This document shows positions 26,995-36,115 of a stretch of DNA of 64,000 nucleotides, piece after piece. The first letter of the stretch is position 1; the number at the start of each line of letters is the position of its first letter. Source of the DNA: Chitinophaga sancti (GTDB taxonomy: Bacteria > Bacteroidota > Bacteroidia > Chitinophagales > Chitinophagaceae); assembly GCF_034424315.1 (NCBI RefSeq), contig NZ_CP139972.1, forward strand, positions 1,550,001 to 1,614,000, written 5' to 3'. The notes below the pieces were generated by a model, which saw only the letters and a program-made list of their open reading frames with translations, was not told where the DNA came from and did no database searches. The translations under genes were made by a program, and so were the position numbers.

Positions 26995-27015
26995 TTTTTT
27001 ATTGTTTATTTGTAA

Positions 27016-27056
27016 AAAAATGGGCTGTCTTCTAAAGTTAGAGACAGCCCATTTTT
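27016..27056 (+). terminator. Terminator of the GH3 gene
   Basis: AAAAATGGGCTGTCT pairs perfectly (15 bp) with AGACAGCCCATTTTT; a T-rich run follows. Confidence 0.9.
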
Positions 27057-27158
27057 ATTTGGGTTCCTGACGGGAGAGAAAACTTTTTCAAGCCATTCTT
27101 AGGACCTTCATTTTACTCATGATACAGCTCCTCTTGCATTAATATCATACCTGTTTAT

Positions 27159-28100
27159 TTAAAATCTAAGCAGCTTCGCCTGCTCAGGAATAATCAACTT
27201 CACCTGCAAGGGATTATAGGCCTTCAGCTGTTGCGGGATCAGCTGCTCCCTGTTTCCACCTGGTTTTATATGTGTAATTACCACCGGGAAATCCTTCAAA
27301 GCGGACGCTCCTGCCAGTGAAGCCAGGTCCTGCAATTCCGACATCAGCCAATGAGGCGTCAGGTGTCCGAATAACAATTTATCTGCTTGCTGATTGGCAA
27401 AAGATACTTCTATAAACAGGCCCTTCAATTGTTTGGATTTCAGCAAGGGTGCTACCTGTTGCCATAATTGATGTAGTTTGTCAGCATGCTCGACGGAATC
27501 TGCCCCTGTATCACCCAAATAGAGCACATAGGCCTCATTATGCCTTACAAGGAAAGCGGTACTCTGGTATGGGCTGGAATGTGCCAGCGGGAAGGCAGTC
27601 ACCTGCATGCCTGTATTTTGCAATGGCGCTTCTATTCCAGGGCTTAGCTGGGTATAATGATACTTGTTCAGCAAAGGCTTCTCCCCTTCGTCCGCAAAGT
27701 TCGCCCAGCTCTTCCAGCTGAAATATTTATCCTTCAGGATATCCAGGCAATAATCCAGGCCGTAGATCTGCTTGGTACTATCATCCGGAGAATTGATGAC
27801 CATCCCTGCCAGGTGATCCAGGTGCCCGTGGGAGATCAGGAATCCCTTTATATTTCTTTTTAGTACATCGGCAGCATTCCCACTTAACAGTTTTGCGTGT
27901 ATCGCTTTTTCGATACCGTAATGCAGGGTGCCGGCATCCAGGCATACATAGTTATCACTCCCCACGGGAGCGATCATATAGGCGGACAGGTTACTTTCGT
28001 CCGTACCGCCCTTCACACCCAGGGGGATGACCTGGAAGGATGTTTGTGCATATGCAAACTGGGAAAATACGATGGTAAGTGCAGTGAATACAGACTTCAT
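27159..28100 (-). CDS. Class II 3',5'-cyclic-nucleotide phosphodiesterase (metallo-beta-lactamase fold)
   Basis: A 313-residue protein with a signal peptide (MKSVFTALTIVFSQFAYAQ). The metal site begins SHGHLDHLAG (His91, His93, Asp95, His96), then PLAHSSPYQSTAFL, LYLGDTGAD and FIEVSF, ending with VVITHIKPGG. This matches PDEase II (PF02112; yeast Pde1, Vibrio CpdP) rather than generic MBL hydrolases. It would hydrolyse cAMP or cGMP outside the cytoplasm, perhaps to scavenge nucleotides. A truncated DUF2314 gene lies just upstream on the same strand. Confidence 0.85.
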   Translation of the reverse strand: MKSVFTALTIVFSQFAYAQTSFQVIPLGVKGGTDESNLSAYMIAPVGSDNYVCLDAGTLHYGIEKAIHAKLLSGNAADVLKRNIKGFLISHGHLDHLAGMVINSPDDSTKQIYGLDYCLDILKDKYFSWKSWANFADEGEKPLLNKYHYTQLSPGIEAPLQNTGMQVTAFPLAHSSPYQSTAFLVRHNEAYVLYLGDTGADSVEHADKLHQLWQQVAPLLKSKQLKGLFIEVSFANQQADKLLFGHLTPHWLMSELQDLASLAGASALKDFPVVITHIKPGGNREQLIPQQLKAYNPLQVKLIIPEQAKLLRF

Positions 28101-28137
28101 GATTATTTTTTTAATAAGGGGATAATATGCTCCCAGT

Positions 28138-28263
28138 TCAATGCTTTTGTAAAGTACAGGATAATTCCCTCCAGAAATATTTGAATGTATCCCGGGCTTT
28201 CTTATAGGCCGCTAACATGGAGGGGCTGTCTCCTTCAACAAAAAAGATTCTTTCGTTACTCAT
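28138..28263 (-). pseudogene. N-terminal fragment of a DUF2314 protein
   Basis: Forty-one residues from an ATG at 28263: MSNERIFFVEGDSPSMLAAY, then KKARDTFKYFWRELS. This is the start of DUF2314, whose conserved continuation (a Trp-Glu-Arg-Arg type segment and the rest of about 130 residues) is missing; the frame ends CTLQKH and a stop. The gene was cut by a deletion. Too short to function as the usual domain. Confidence 0.75.
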
Positions 28264-28354
28264 GGTTCCTGCTAAAGTTTGAGCGGATAAATTTAATTAC
28301 ACAGTTCTAAGGGATGGAAATTACATAAAAATTAGAAATTGTACCTTTATTTAC

Positions 28355-28588
28355 ATGTCTAACGAACCCACTTTCCTGGAGCTGTATTCGCAGCATAGCA
28401 GTTTGCCAATGCGCCTGATCACCCCGACTTTTGGGAGGATCCCTCCGGACCGGCTGGCGCAATTCGGTCTTACTCACCGGAAGCCACATTATTTCCTGGT
28501 GTTCATGCTGGCGGGGCATACCAGTCATGGGATAGATCTTAAAAGAATCGACATCAGGGCGAAGGAATTACCTAGGGAAAGAAAATAG
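28355..28588 (+). pseudogene. N-terminal fragment, probably of an AraC-family regulator
   Basis: A 77-residue frame: MSNEPTFLELYSQHSSLPMR, later RKPHYFLVFMLAGHTSHGID and LKRIDIRAKELPRERK. The HYFLVFMLAG segment followed by a His-Gly-Ile-Asp-Leu turn resembles the cupin start of Bacteroidota AraC-type regulators. The DNA-binding domain (about 200 residues further) is absent. The call rests on a short motif, so it may be something else. Confidence 0.5.
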
Positions 28589-29137
28589 GTGTGGTAAGAT
28601 CCCGTTTTCGCTTTTTTGAACAATTTTTATATCTTACTATTTTAGGGTTGTAAAATAACGTATCGAGCAATCCAAAAAGCTATTTATAGGCAATCTTGTA
28701 AAAATCCGTTTCTTTGTTATAGTTAACCAGTAGGCTACTGTTTCGAAAGATCTTTTCAGCCTATCCTGCATAAGATATCTTGTATCATATACCTATCGTC
28801 TGGGATTTTATAAACTGTTTAAAAACGCAACAAACTGGCCAACTAAGTTTGTTGTTTACATTAACTGACGGCAACCTAGTGCAAAAAGGAATACCGATAA
28901 AACTGATTGGCAGACATCTTAAAAATAAGCATCCAAGCAGTCCGACAATGAAGATTAAGTGTTGCTAATCGGACTAAACTTTCACTATTGCATTTACGCC
29001 ATCCGGCGAAAGCTATGTATATTTGGCCAAGAGGCTCAAAAAGGAACGATCTGTAAAAATTATACCCTTTTGAAAAAAGCGTACAATAGCAAAAATACAA
29101 GCATTATGCGCAATTCCGAAAACTACAAACTACGAAA
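28589..29137. other. Gene-free stretch before the Cas4-like gene
   Basis: 549 bp, AT-rich, no supported gene. Small open frames (for example 28780-28968 and 28959-29141) show no family. A 12-codon frame from 29106 (MRNSENYKLRK) ends in a TGA that overlaps the GTG start of the next gene, possibly coupling it. Confidence 0.5.
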
Positions 29138-30256
29138 GTGAGTTACAGTTACAAACAAAAGATTTTTGCGGACTTCATGCTAAAGAAAATTGGCATGAGT
29201 AACTCTGCTGACATAGAAGCTTACCTGCAACATTTGGAAAAACTTTACGGACGAATGGTGAGTTTTCCAAGCGGTCGGTATTACAGCGGGATTGGCTGGC
29301 AATATTCAGTAAGTGATTGCATTGACTTAATCAAAGCTGAACTTGATTTAAAAAAGTCACCAAAGGCAATCAAGTTAGCGAAACAAAAAACATCATTTTC
29401 GGCTACAGACATAGCAAATTATGAATACTGTCCGGCAAGCTTCGCGATTAGTAATTCATTCATAATTGAACAACCTTCAGGCGAAGAGTTCACCGAAACT
29501 GGCAAAATAATGCACGAGCAACTACTTGCTGCAAAAACCACTTGGCAAGAAGAATATGGAGTGGATTTTTCATCTAATGACTTGGACGGTTCTCCTTTTC
29601 GTTCAAGTCGGCTCATCTTCTCTGGACATCAAGATCAAGACCGAAAGTTTGTAAATGGCAATTGGGTTGGTGTACCAGACTATATCTTCCAAGATAAAGA
29701 AAACAACTATTTTGTCGTAGAAGAAAAGTTTCACTATAAGCGTGACCCAGCAAAGAACGAGGGTTTTGTTGGGAACGATAGTCAATGCGGACTAATATAC
29801 GATGAACTTGCAGCGAAAGAAGCAATGAACGAACAAGAGCAATGGTCAAAATATAAAGGATATTTCTTCAGTAACCACATTGTTCAGGTTGTTTCCTACA
29901 TAAAGAATTTGTTAGATTACCCTATTAAGTACGGCTATCTTTTATATTGGTATTACGACAAAAACAATGACGAACCATACATACACAAGGTTGTTGGGAA
30001 GTTAATTAATCTTAACGACCAAACAGAAGCGCTTTACAATAATGCTGTAAATGGTGTTCAACAGTTGAAGCAAAACGGAAGTTCTCCCTTTCAAGTCGAT
30101 CGACTGAACATGCGGAAATGTGCAGGATGTGTCGTCAATAAATACTGCGGACACAAAACGAAGCGTTATTCAAATCTGACATTTCCATATGAACCGAGCT
30201 TCTTGAACTTATTTTTTGCTACTTTCCCTGATGAACTACGAAAGACGACTCTTTAG
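29138..30256 (+). CDS. Cas4-like PD-(D/E)XK nuclease with iron-sulfur-type cysteines
   Basis: A 372-residue protein. A Cas4/RecB-like nuclease is suggested by TDIANYEYCPASFAISN (first Cys and motif entry), ETGKIMHEQLL (conserved His), GVPDYIFQDKENNYFVVEEK (Asp ... Glu-x-Lys catalytic core) and a C-terminal CAGCVVNKYCGHK. The one early and three late Cys match the 4Fe-4S layout of Cas4 and AddB. The first 80 residues are a family-specific extension. There is no CRISPR array or other cas gene, so it is a solo Cas4-like nuclease, as found in mobile or defensive settings. The GTG start at 29138 overlaps a preceding TGA. Base composition is more AT-rich than the neighbours, and broken genes flank it, so transfer is likely. 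Confidence 0.75.
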   Translation: MSYSYKQKIFADFMLKKIGMSNSADIEAYLQHLEKLYGRMVSFPSGRYYSGIGWQYSVSDCIDLIKAELDLKKSPKAIKLAKQKTSFSATDIANYEYCPASFAISNSFIIEQPSGEEFTETGKIMHEQLLAAKTTWQEEYGVDFSSNDLDGSPFRSSRLIFSGHQDQDRKFVNGNWVGVPDYIFQDKENNYFVVEEKFHYKRDPAKNEGFVGNDSQCGLIYDELAAKEAMNEQEQWSKYKGYFFSNHIVQVVSYIKNLLDYPIKYGYLLYWYYDKNNDEPYIHKVVGKLINLNDQTEALYNNAVNGVQQLKQNGSSPFQVDRLNMRKCAGCVVNKYCGHKTKRYSNLTFPYEPSFLNLFFATFPDELRKTTL

Positions 30257-30410
30257 AACTAAATGCCCAACAAATGACGGAACAACTACCCTAACAATTT
30301 CGAGAACATAAAGTATTCGGACAGCTCATCAAATAAGTTGATTTTTATAAATCGCTGTAAGAATTAGTAATGAATTGGGGAGACACAAAGAACAAGATCA
30401 ATTATAAAAC

Positions 30411-30737
30411 ATGAAACGTATGTTTACTCATCAAAGCAAAGAACATTCGCATCAATCCACGAAATTTGCTCAAAGGATGGATAAACGATTATTATTCGCT
30501 TTTGCGAGAGTTTTCCGACTGACAATGCGGGGGCTGAGTCAGGCAATCAGCCTACAAATCGAGTTTGGGGGAATTATCCTGGACCCGCAGGGGAATACAC
30601 GGATGGGGCTTTCGATGGCGGGGAAAGTCAACAGGAATGATTATGGAATTACGTTTAGCAGGCTGTCGGAGACGGGAGAAAAGTTATTGGGCGAAACGGT
30701 GAGTATTATTGGTAGTGCAGAATTTCTGGAGGGTTAA
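30411..30737 (+). pseudogene. C-terminal fragment of a YceI-family protein
   Basis: A frame of 108 residues whose last 60 match the YceI domain end: LSQAISLQIEFGGIILDPQG, then NTRMGLSMAGKVNRNDYGI and LLGETVSIIGSAEFLEG. YceI proteins are periplasmic lipocalin-like carriers of isoprenoid compounds. The first 45 residues are not family sequence, and the signal peptide and first half of the barrel are gone. The copy is a 5'-deleted remnant. Confidence 0.75.
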
Positions 30738-30804
30738 AGCCCTCCAGAAATAATCGTATATTTCATTCGTATAGTCGTGTGCAAAATAAAGTTTGTAAAC
30801 CTGC

Positions 30805-33195
30805 CTATTTCAACCGGTTCCTTTCATCCTCTGCACCAAATTCTTTCTCTTCTTTTTTCAATCTAAAATTACCAAACCTGTAACGCAATCCTATATTCAA
30901 GCCCATTTCACCAGCATCAAATACCCTGTTTTGAGCAATGCCATTCAGCATGCACCTGGACTTAATAATATTAGTATTAAATACATCACTACCACTCAGA
31001 TCCAATAATAAATGCTCATGCATCAGGATGAAACGCAGGCCCACATCCAGATGAGAATATGCCTGGAGGTTATAGACATTTTCTACACTGGATGAATTGT
31101 ATGCAAATTCGCAGGAGCCTAAGATGGTCCTGGAGGAATTCATAAATACCTCGTTTTCGATAGCAAGGTTGTAATTCCATCCTTCTGAGGAAGGTACAGT
31201 ACCTGCTACCAACATTTTGCTTTCCTGGTATGTCAGTGAGCCCTGGATGCTGCTTTCCAGGTTCTTTATTTTATCCAGCAAATAGAATACATGCAGACCG
31301 ATCAGGTTTTTGTTGTAGGCATTCTTTACCATGATAAACTGGTACTGATTATCTGCTGTCACCATATTCAACTGGGTGATGCCATCATTCTCCCTGCTAT
31401 AAAAAATACTGGTATGCAATACACCGGCGTAATTGTGAGACAGCTCTACATTGTGCACATAGGCCGGTTGCAGGGTAGGATTACCGTTCACATAAGTATA
31501 CTCGCTCACCAGCCAGCGGAAAGGGTTTAGCTGGAAATACGCCGGGCGATCCACTCTTTTGCCATAAGTCAGGGAAAAGCTATGATCCTCATTGAGCTTG
31601 TAATTGACATATACGGTTGGGAAGATCTTAAAATAGTCCGTATTCAGTTGTGCGAATGTTTTATCATAACCGCCTTTTAACTCCGTATATTCACCACGTA
31701 CCCCGAACTGGTAATCCCATTTTTTAAAAGCGTGTTTATAACTCGCAAATACGGCCTGCGTATTTTCCCGGTAGTAAAATAAGTTAGTCTGGTTGGAATC
31801 CAGCTGCCAGGCATCCTTCTCCCAGTTGGCAAAGGACACATCATCTTTATTTTCTGTAAAGCTCAATTTTGCCCCGTAATTTAATTCCCCGTTGCTAAGT
31901 GGGAAAATAAAGTGTGCATTGATTGTACCGATGTGGCTTGACTGAAATCCTTTTGACAAAGACTTATGTTCGGGATCAGAAATGACTACCTCGTCAGCGT
32001 CTTTGGTTATACTGGAAAAAGGCATGTCCTTCCTGGCGCTATAGTAAATATAGTCGGCTGTGAGGATCATCTTCTTTTTGCCGGCGGCATCAAAGTTATG
32101 CGTGAACTGGGTATTGACAGTATGGTTATTGACTGTTTGTTTTGTAAGACTGCTGGATGTCAGTGAGGAGTCCAGCTTTTCTTCTTCATTAAATATATCC
32201 AGTTTTGATTTTTGCAGCATGTTGGGATGCTGGTAAAATCCGGTATAATCAAGGCTGAAATTGCTTTTTTCAGAGAGTTCCTGGTCGAGGCCGAAATTGC
32301 CTGACAACTGGCGGTTATACTGCCGCTCAGGTTCCTCAGATTCCCATTTCTGGGAAGGGTAATGAATGGTGTTCTCAATGCATTGCTCGTAAGAGCCATC
32401 TCCCCAGTTCAAACCGGCATTAACCTTTGTCTTCGGCCTGGTGTAATAAAAAGAGGTACCGGTCTTATACATGGGGAATTTGGTTTGCTTGAATTTCATG
32501 TATACATCTCCGTTATATCCCAGGAGGGCACTTTTTTTCATCACGATATTGACCAGTCCATAATTCCCTGCTGCTTCGTATTGGGCAGAGGGGTTGGAAA
32601 TAATTTCGATGTCAGCGATGTCAGATGCCGGGAGATTTTTCAGGTAATTCATCAATGCATCCGGGGGTATGTGGGAGATCTTTTCATTGATCATCAGCGC
32701 TACGCTCCCCTTCCCTACCAGCCGGATCTCATGGTCATTGATGGTGATGCCGGGGGTATTTTGCAGTGCGGTATAAGCATCCATCCCTTCAGACATGATA
32801 CTTTTCTCTACGTGAAACACCAGTTTGTCGCCCTCGATCTCAACCAGTTTTTTCCGGCTATTAACAACGATTTCTTTCAGGCTTTTTTCTTCAGTCAACT
32901 GGAGATTGATCACCGTATCCTGCTGGGGCAAGTGGCCAATTTCCTGCCTGGTATAGCCAATGGCGGATATAAGGATCTTGCCGCCACCGGCAGGCATCCC
33001 TTTTATTATATATCGCCCCTCACTATCTGAAATAGTTGTATTAATTAAAGAGGTGTCTTTAAAAACATGCAGGGTAGCAGATTCTATGGCCTGGTGTTTT
33101 TTATTGGTAATCTGCCCGGAGATAGTCTGGCAATAAGAAGTTTGTAAAGTAAGAAACGGAATACAGGTTATCAATAACCTAAACAGTGCTTTCAT
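30805..33195 (-). CDS. TonB-dependent-receptor-like outer-membrane beta-barrel protein
   Basis: A 796-residue protein. The signal peptide spans about 1-22 (LLITCIPFLTLQTSYCQ). A carboxypeptidase-regulatory-like domain (ISGQITNKKHQAIESATLHV; ISAIGYTRQEIGH) leads to a plug-like segment (ALQNTPGITINDHEIRLVGK, ASDIADIEIISNPSAQYEAA) and a long barrel of the PF14905 type ending GLRYRFGNFRLKKEEKE. No SusD-like partner is next to it. Same architecture as the protein at 6115-8409. Ligand unknown. It is a single transcription unit by its isolation; 251 bp of upstream sequence before the next divergent gene carries its promoter. Confidence 0.9.
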   Translation of the reverse strand: MKALFRLLITCIPFLTLQTSYCQTISGQITNKKHQAIESATLHVFKDTSLINTTISDSEGRYIIKGMPAGGGKILISAIGYTRQEIGHLPQQDTVINLQLTEEKSLKEIVVNSRKKLVEIEGDKLVFHVEKSIMSEGMDAYTALQNTPGITINDHEIRLVGKGSVALMINEKISHIPPDALMNYLKNLPASDIADIEIISNPSAQYEAAGNYGLVNIVMKKSALLGYNGDVYMKFKQTKFPMYKTGTSFYYTRPKTKVNAGLNWGDGSYEQCIENTIHYPSQKWESEEPERQYNRQLSGNFGLDQELSEKSNFSLDYTGFYQHPNMLQKSKLDIFNEEEKLDSSLTSSSLTKQTVNNHTVNTQFTHNFDAAGKKKMILTADYIYYSARKDMPFSSITKDADEVVISDPEHKSLSKGFQSSHIGTINAHFIFPLSNGELNYGAKLSFTENKDDVSFANWEKDAWQLDSNQTNLFYYRENTQAVFASYKHAFKKWDYQFGVRGEYTELKGGYDKTFAQLNTDYFKIFPTVYVNYKLNEDHSFSLTYGKRVDRPAYFQLNPFRWLVSEYTYVNGNPTLQPAYVHNVELSHNYAGVLHTSIFYSRENDGITQLNMVTADNQYQFIMVKNAYNKNLIGLHVFYLLDKIKNLESSIQGSLTYQESKMLVAGTVPSSEGWNYNLAIENEVFMNSSRTILGSCEFAYNSSSVENVYNLQAYSHLDVGLRFILMHEHLLLDLSGSDVFNTNIIKSRCMLNGIAQNRVFDAGEMGLNIGLRYRFGNFRLKKEEKEFGAEDERNRLK

Positions 33196-33446
33196 GTTCG
33201 CAACGTATAATTAGAAGGTTAAAGGTAAAACCAATGATTCCCCAGAAAAGATGATCACAATCAGCGGAGCTTACGCTATTATCGCAAAAAAGGCGTAATC
33301 CTTGTCAGGTTCCGTGCGGACTTAATGATTGATTTTAGTTAAGCTGATAAGCCCGGAATTCGTTATTTTAGCGGAGCGATTGCATTAACCCATGAATCCC
33401 AATACCCTCAACCTGACATTTGTTTTGAACCCTATAAAACCGCCCC

Positions 33447-33896
33447 ATGAAAAGACAGCTACTTTTTACATTATTCCTGTTTTCAATGTGTACCGTACGT
33501 GCGAATACAGCTCCGCATAATGATTTGCGTCAGTATTTGTCGCGTAGCGAGTACTTTATTAGCTGGCACAGTCCTGCTGGTATGTATGAAAGTCCGAACC
33601 GGAAGCACCGGCTGCGTGCCTCGTTTAGCGGCCAGGCAATGGGCATTAATCCCCAGGGAGCCGGGGAATGGTCATTTAGTCTTGCATTGAATGCAGATGA
33701 CCATGTTCTTTATAGACCGGTGGCACAACCAATGGTGCGGATGGAGGAGAATACGATACGGTTTAATCATGCTGATCAGTTTACGGTGGCGTATGTAAAC
33801 AGTAAAGCAGAAGGACTTACTTCCCGGGGGCATGCTATTTTATACGGATTTATTCCACTTGGGGAATGTGCCAAAAATATCCTGGTGTTGTCTTAG
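33447..33896 (+). pseudogene. N-terminal fragment of a large secreted protein
   Basis: A 149-residue frame with a signal peptide (MKRQLLFTLFLFSMCTVRAN). The segment YFISWHSPAGMYESPNRKHR and then FTVAYVNSKAEGL resemble the start of long Bacteroidota surface proteins with a DUF7948/SBBP-type beginning, in which this region normally continues for several hundred residues. Here the frame turns into unrelated sequence (TSRGHAILYGFIPLGECAKN) that is merely antisense to the GIY-YIG-like gene it overlaps by 57 bases. I take it as a truncated gene; assignment to the family is tentative. Confidence 0.5.
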
Positions 33897-34268
33897 TAAA
33901 TTTTTCTTTAACACATCAGGACAATCTTTGTGTTCAGCATCGTAGGTTACGTACCAGTAGATATTTAATGCTTCGATATTCTCCCGGATCATTTGTTTTT
34001 TCCAGGCGATATGAGCGGGGGTTTTGCCAAACTGGTTAGCATTGACGATTTCATCATTTAAGCCTTCCATTTTATTGGAGAAGCTGCCGTCCTTTTCAAG
34101 CTTGCCTGAATGCCCGATATAGATCATTTCTACCCGACCTTTTTTGAGTGCATAGATAATGAATACCCCGCCTTTATCAGTGGGCGCATTGCTGACTGAT
34201 TGAAGATTATTTTCTGGTGTAAGGAAGAAATGCCCCTGGTCTTTGTATTTATTTAAGATATCGAACAT
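33840..34268 (-). CDS. GIY-YIG-like domain protein
   Basis: A 142-residue protein. GGVFIIYALKKGRVEMIYIG is a GIY-YIG-like core (Val-Phe-Ile ... Tyr-Ile-Gly), followed by HSGKLEKDGSFSNKMEG and a segment RENIEALNIYWYVTYDAEHK. It ends with CPDVLKKNLLRQHQDIFGTF, where the catalytic Glu of true nucleases would be expected but is not obvious. It resembles small hypothetical proteins annotated as GIY-YIG homologues in Bacteroidota. It may be a nuclease or a binding relative. It sits alone beside a truncated gene, an arrangement typical of accessory DNA. Confidence 0.6.
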   Translation of the reverse strand: MFDILNKYKDQGHFFLTPENNLQSVSNAPTDKGGVFIIYALKKGRVEMIYIGHSGKLEKDGSFSNKMEGLNDEIVNANQFGKTPAHIAWKKQMIRENIEALNIYWYVTYDAEHKDCPDVLKKNLLRQHQDIFGTFPKWNKSV

Positions 34269-34927
34269 GATGCAAAGGTAGGATATAAATAAAAAGGAAG
34301 CACATCATGGGTGCAAACGGGAAGTGGTTCTGTGATGGATATAATAAGCGGCTGATGCATTTAAAAGAAAAATATGCGTGGCCGCATAAACAGGGGCAGT
34401 TTATAAAAGGAACGCATAATTGTTCTATTTACAGGCAAATAATGTTAATCATTGAAAGAGAAAAACGGTTTTGATTTAATTTTTCCTTAATTTAGAATTA
34501 TCAAAGACACGATAGTATAAACGAAAAAACAGATCGGAGTTTTAAGAACGTATATTTTTAATTAAACCTTTGAAATGACTTACCTGGCTGTAACAGGATA
34601 GCCCAGGATTGACCCCGGAAATTTTAGTGCAGGAGTAATATTTTCTGCCGTAGGGGCACCTTATCTATAATAATGTACGATTAAATGTTAGTTCCATGAA
34701 CATTCATTTCACCTTATCCTAATTATATATACTGCAGGCACAACCTATCTCCAGCATAGTCTGGCAGGTAATTCCATGTTAAAGGACTGCAAAAAACTGT
34801 TTTGTAAACGTCTAAAAATCTACGCAGCATTCAATGCATTTAACCGCTTCCTTATGCTAGATAAGAGGAATGGGGGTTGAATTGTAATTCTATACACACA
34901 TTTTATTATTCACAAAAATTAAAAACT
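34269..34927 (+). other. Long upstream region of the tail-collar gene cluster
   Basis: 659 bp without a gene, between divergent starts. AT-rich; no strong hairpin or exact -7 box caught my eye. It presumably carries the promoter of the three tail-collar genes. Confidence 0.4.
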
Positions 34928-35494
34928 ATGGATGGTTTTATCGGCGAAATCAGAGCTTTCGCCATGGATTACGTGCCTACAGGCTGGCTGCCTTGTAATG
35001 GCGCTACTTACACTATCATTTCTCAGCAGGCCTTATATGCAGTAATAGGGCTCTATTACGGTGGCACAGCGGGTCAGAACTTTAAGGTACCGGACCTGCG
35101 GGGCATAACACTGCTGGGAAAGAATCCGGCAGTAAGCGGGTATAATGTGGTAGGCGCTACAGGAGGTGCTGACACGGTTGCCCTTACTGGAAGTACTATG
35201 GCGGCACATAATCACCAGCTGAAGGGAGTAACCCGTACCGGTGCCGGGCAAACGACAGCAGCGCAATCACAGCCTGGCCCTACCGTTTATTTAACCAATG
35301 CTTATGCGCTTGGTACCAGTAAAGGTGTCATCGCCTATTCAAGCACTGTCGATACGAATGTGCAACTTGCGCCGCAAGCGATTAGCTATAACCGGCTGAC
35401 ACCAAACGTTACGCCTCACTCAAATGTGTCTCCTTACCTTGCACTCAACTATTGCATTTGCGTGGAAGGTTATTTCCCGGTTAATGGCAATTAA
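34928..35494 (+). CDS. Tail-collar / MdpB-like protein 1
   Basis: A 188-residue protein of the phage tail collar (microcystin-dependent protein, MdpB-like) family: MDGFIGEIRAFAMDYVPTGW, LPCNGATYTII, QALYAVIGLYYGG, and FKVPDLRGITLLG. The Gly/Thr/Ala-rich second half ends in HSNVSPYLALNYCICVEGYF, which is the conserved family tail. No signal peptide. These proteins form fibre or collar tips in phages; the chromosomal Bacteroidota versions have no proven role. First of three paralogs in one direction with 34- and 29-bp gaps, so probably one operon. Confidence 0.88.
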   Translation: MDGFIGEIRAFAMDYVPTGWLPCNGATYTIISQQALYAVIGLYYGGTAGQNFKVPDLRGITLLGKNPAVSGYNVVGATGGADTVALTGSTMAAHNHQLKGVTRTGAGQTTAAQSQPGPTVYLTNAYALGTSKGVIAYSSTVDTNVQLAPQAISYNRLTPNVTPHSNVSPYLALNYCICVEGYFPVNGN

Positions 35495-35528
35495 AATCAT
35501 TGTTTAAACTTACCTCAAAAACATTACT

Positions 35529-36086
35529 ATGGACAATTACCTCGGCGAAATCCGCATCTTCCCCTATTCCAGAATCCCTTCAGGATGGCTGCCTTGTAAC
35601 GGACAGGAATTAACGGTAAATGGTAACCAGGCACTGTATGCTTTACTGGGACAAAAATATGGGGGAAATGGTACCACTACCTTCAGATTACCCAACCTCA
35701 ACGGTCGTACGATAGTTGGCTACGGAGCCAGTGCAAGGGGCCCGGTTTTCCAACTGGCACAATTCGGTGGCACAGAAAAAGTAGCGCTTACTGATCCTAC
35801 AACAATACCTCCACACATGCATTTGATGTATGGCAGCAATACATATAACATTGGAGGAGCTAACAACAATTACCTGGGAAATCCAAATGTACCAGCCAGC
35901 AGTACGCAGGCTGCAAAAAATACGGCACAAGTCAACCTCTATGTGCCTCCGGGCGCCGCTACCGTAGATTTTCCGGATGTAGTAGTCAGCACGGGAGCCG
36001 CAAACCCGCATGAGAACAGGATGCCTTACCTGGTATCGAATTATTGTATTGCCACTCTTGGAACCTTTCCTCCGCGCAATAATTAA
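35529..36086 (+). CDS. Tail-collar / MdpB-like protein 2
   Basis: A 185-residue paralog: MDNYLGEIRIFPYSRIPSGW, LPCNGQELTVNGNQALYALL, GQKYGGNGTTTFRLPNLNGR, and the end HENRMPYLVSNYCIATLGTF. N-terminal 65 residues and the C-terminal 30 are the most similar to its neighbours; the middle (about 70-150) differs freely, as expected for a tip region that has diversified. Same direction and spacing as its neighbours. Confidence 0.88.
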   Translation: MDNYLGEIRIFPYSRIPSGWLPCNGQELTVNGNQALYALLGQKYGGNGTTTFRLPNLNGRTIVGYGASARGPVFQLAQFGGTEKVALTDPTTIPPHMHLMYGSNTYNIGGANNNYLGNPNVPASSTQAAKNTAQVNLYVPPGAATVDFPDVVVSTGAANPHENRMPYLVSNYCIATLGTFPPRNN

Positions 36087-36115
36087 ACTGCATTTAACCT
36101 TAAAAAACTGATCAT

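Noticed and set aside
30257..30360. Integron attC-like site after the Cas4-like gene (GCCCAAC core)
   Set aside because: No matching GTTRRRY partner box at a suitable distance and no hairpin between; the core match is likely chance.
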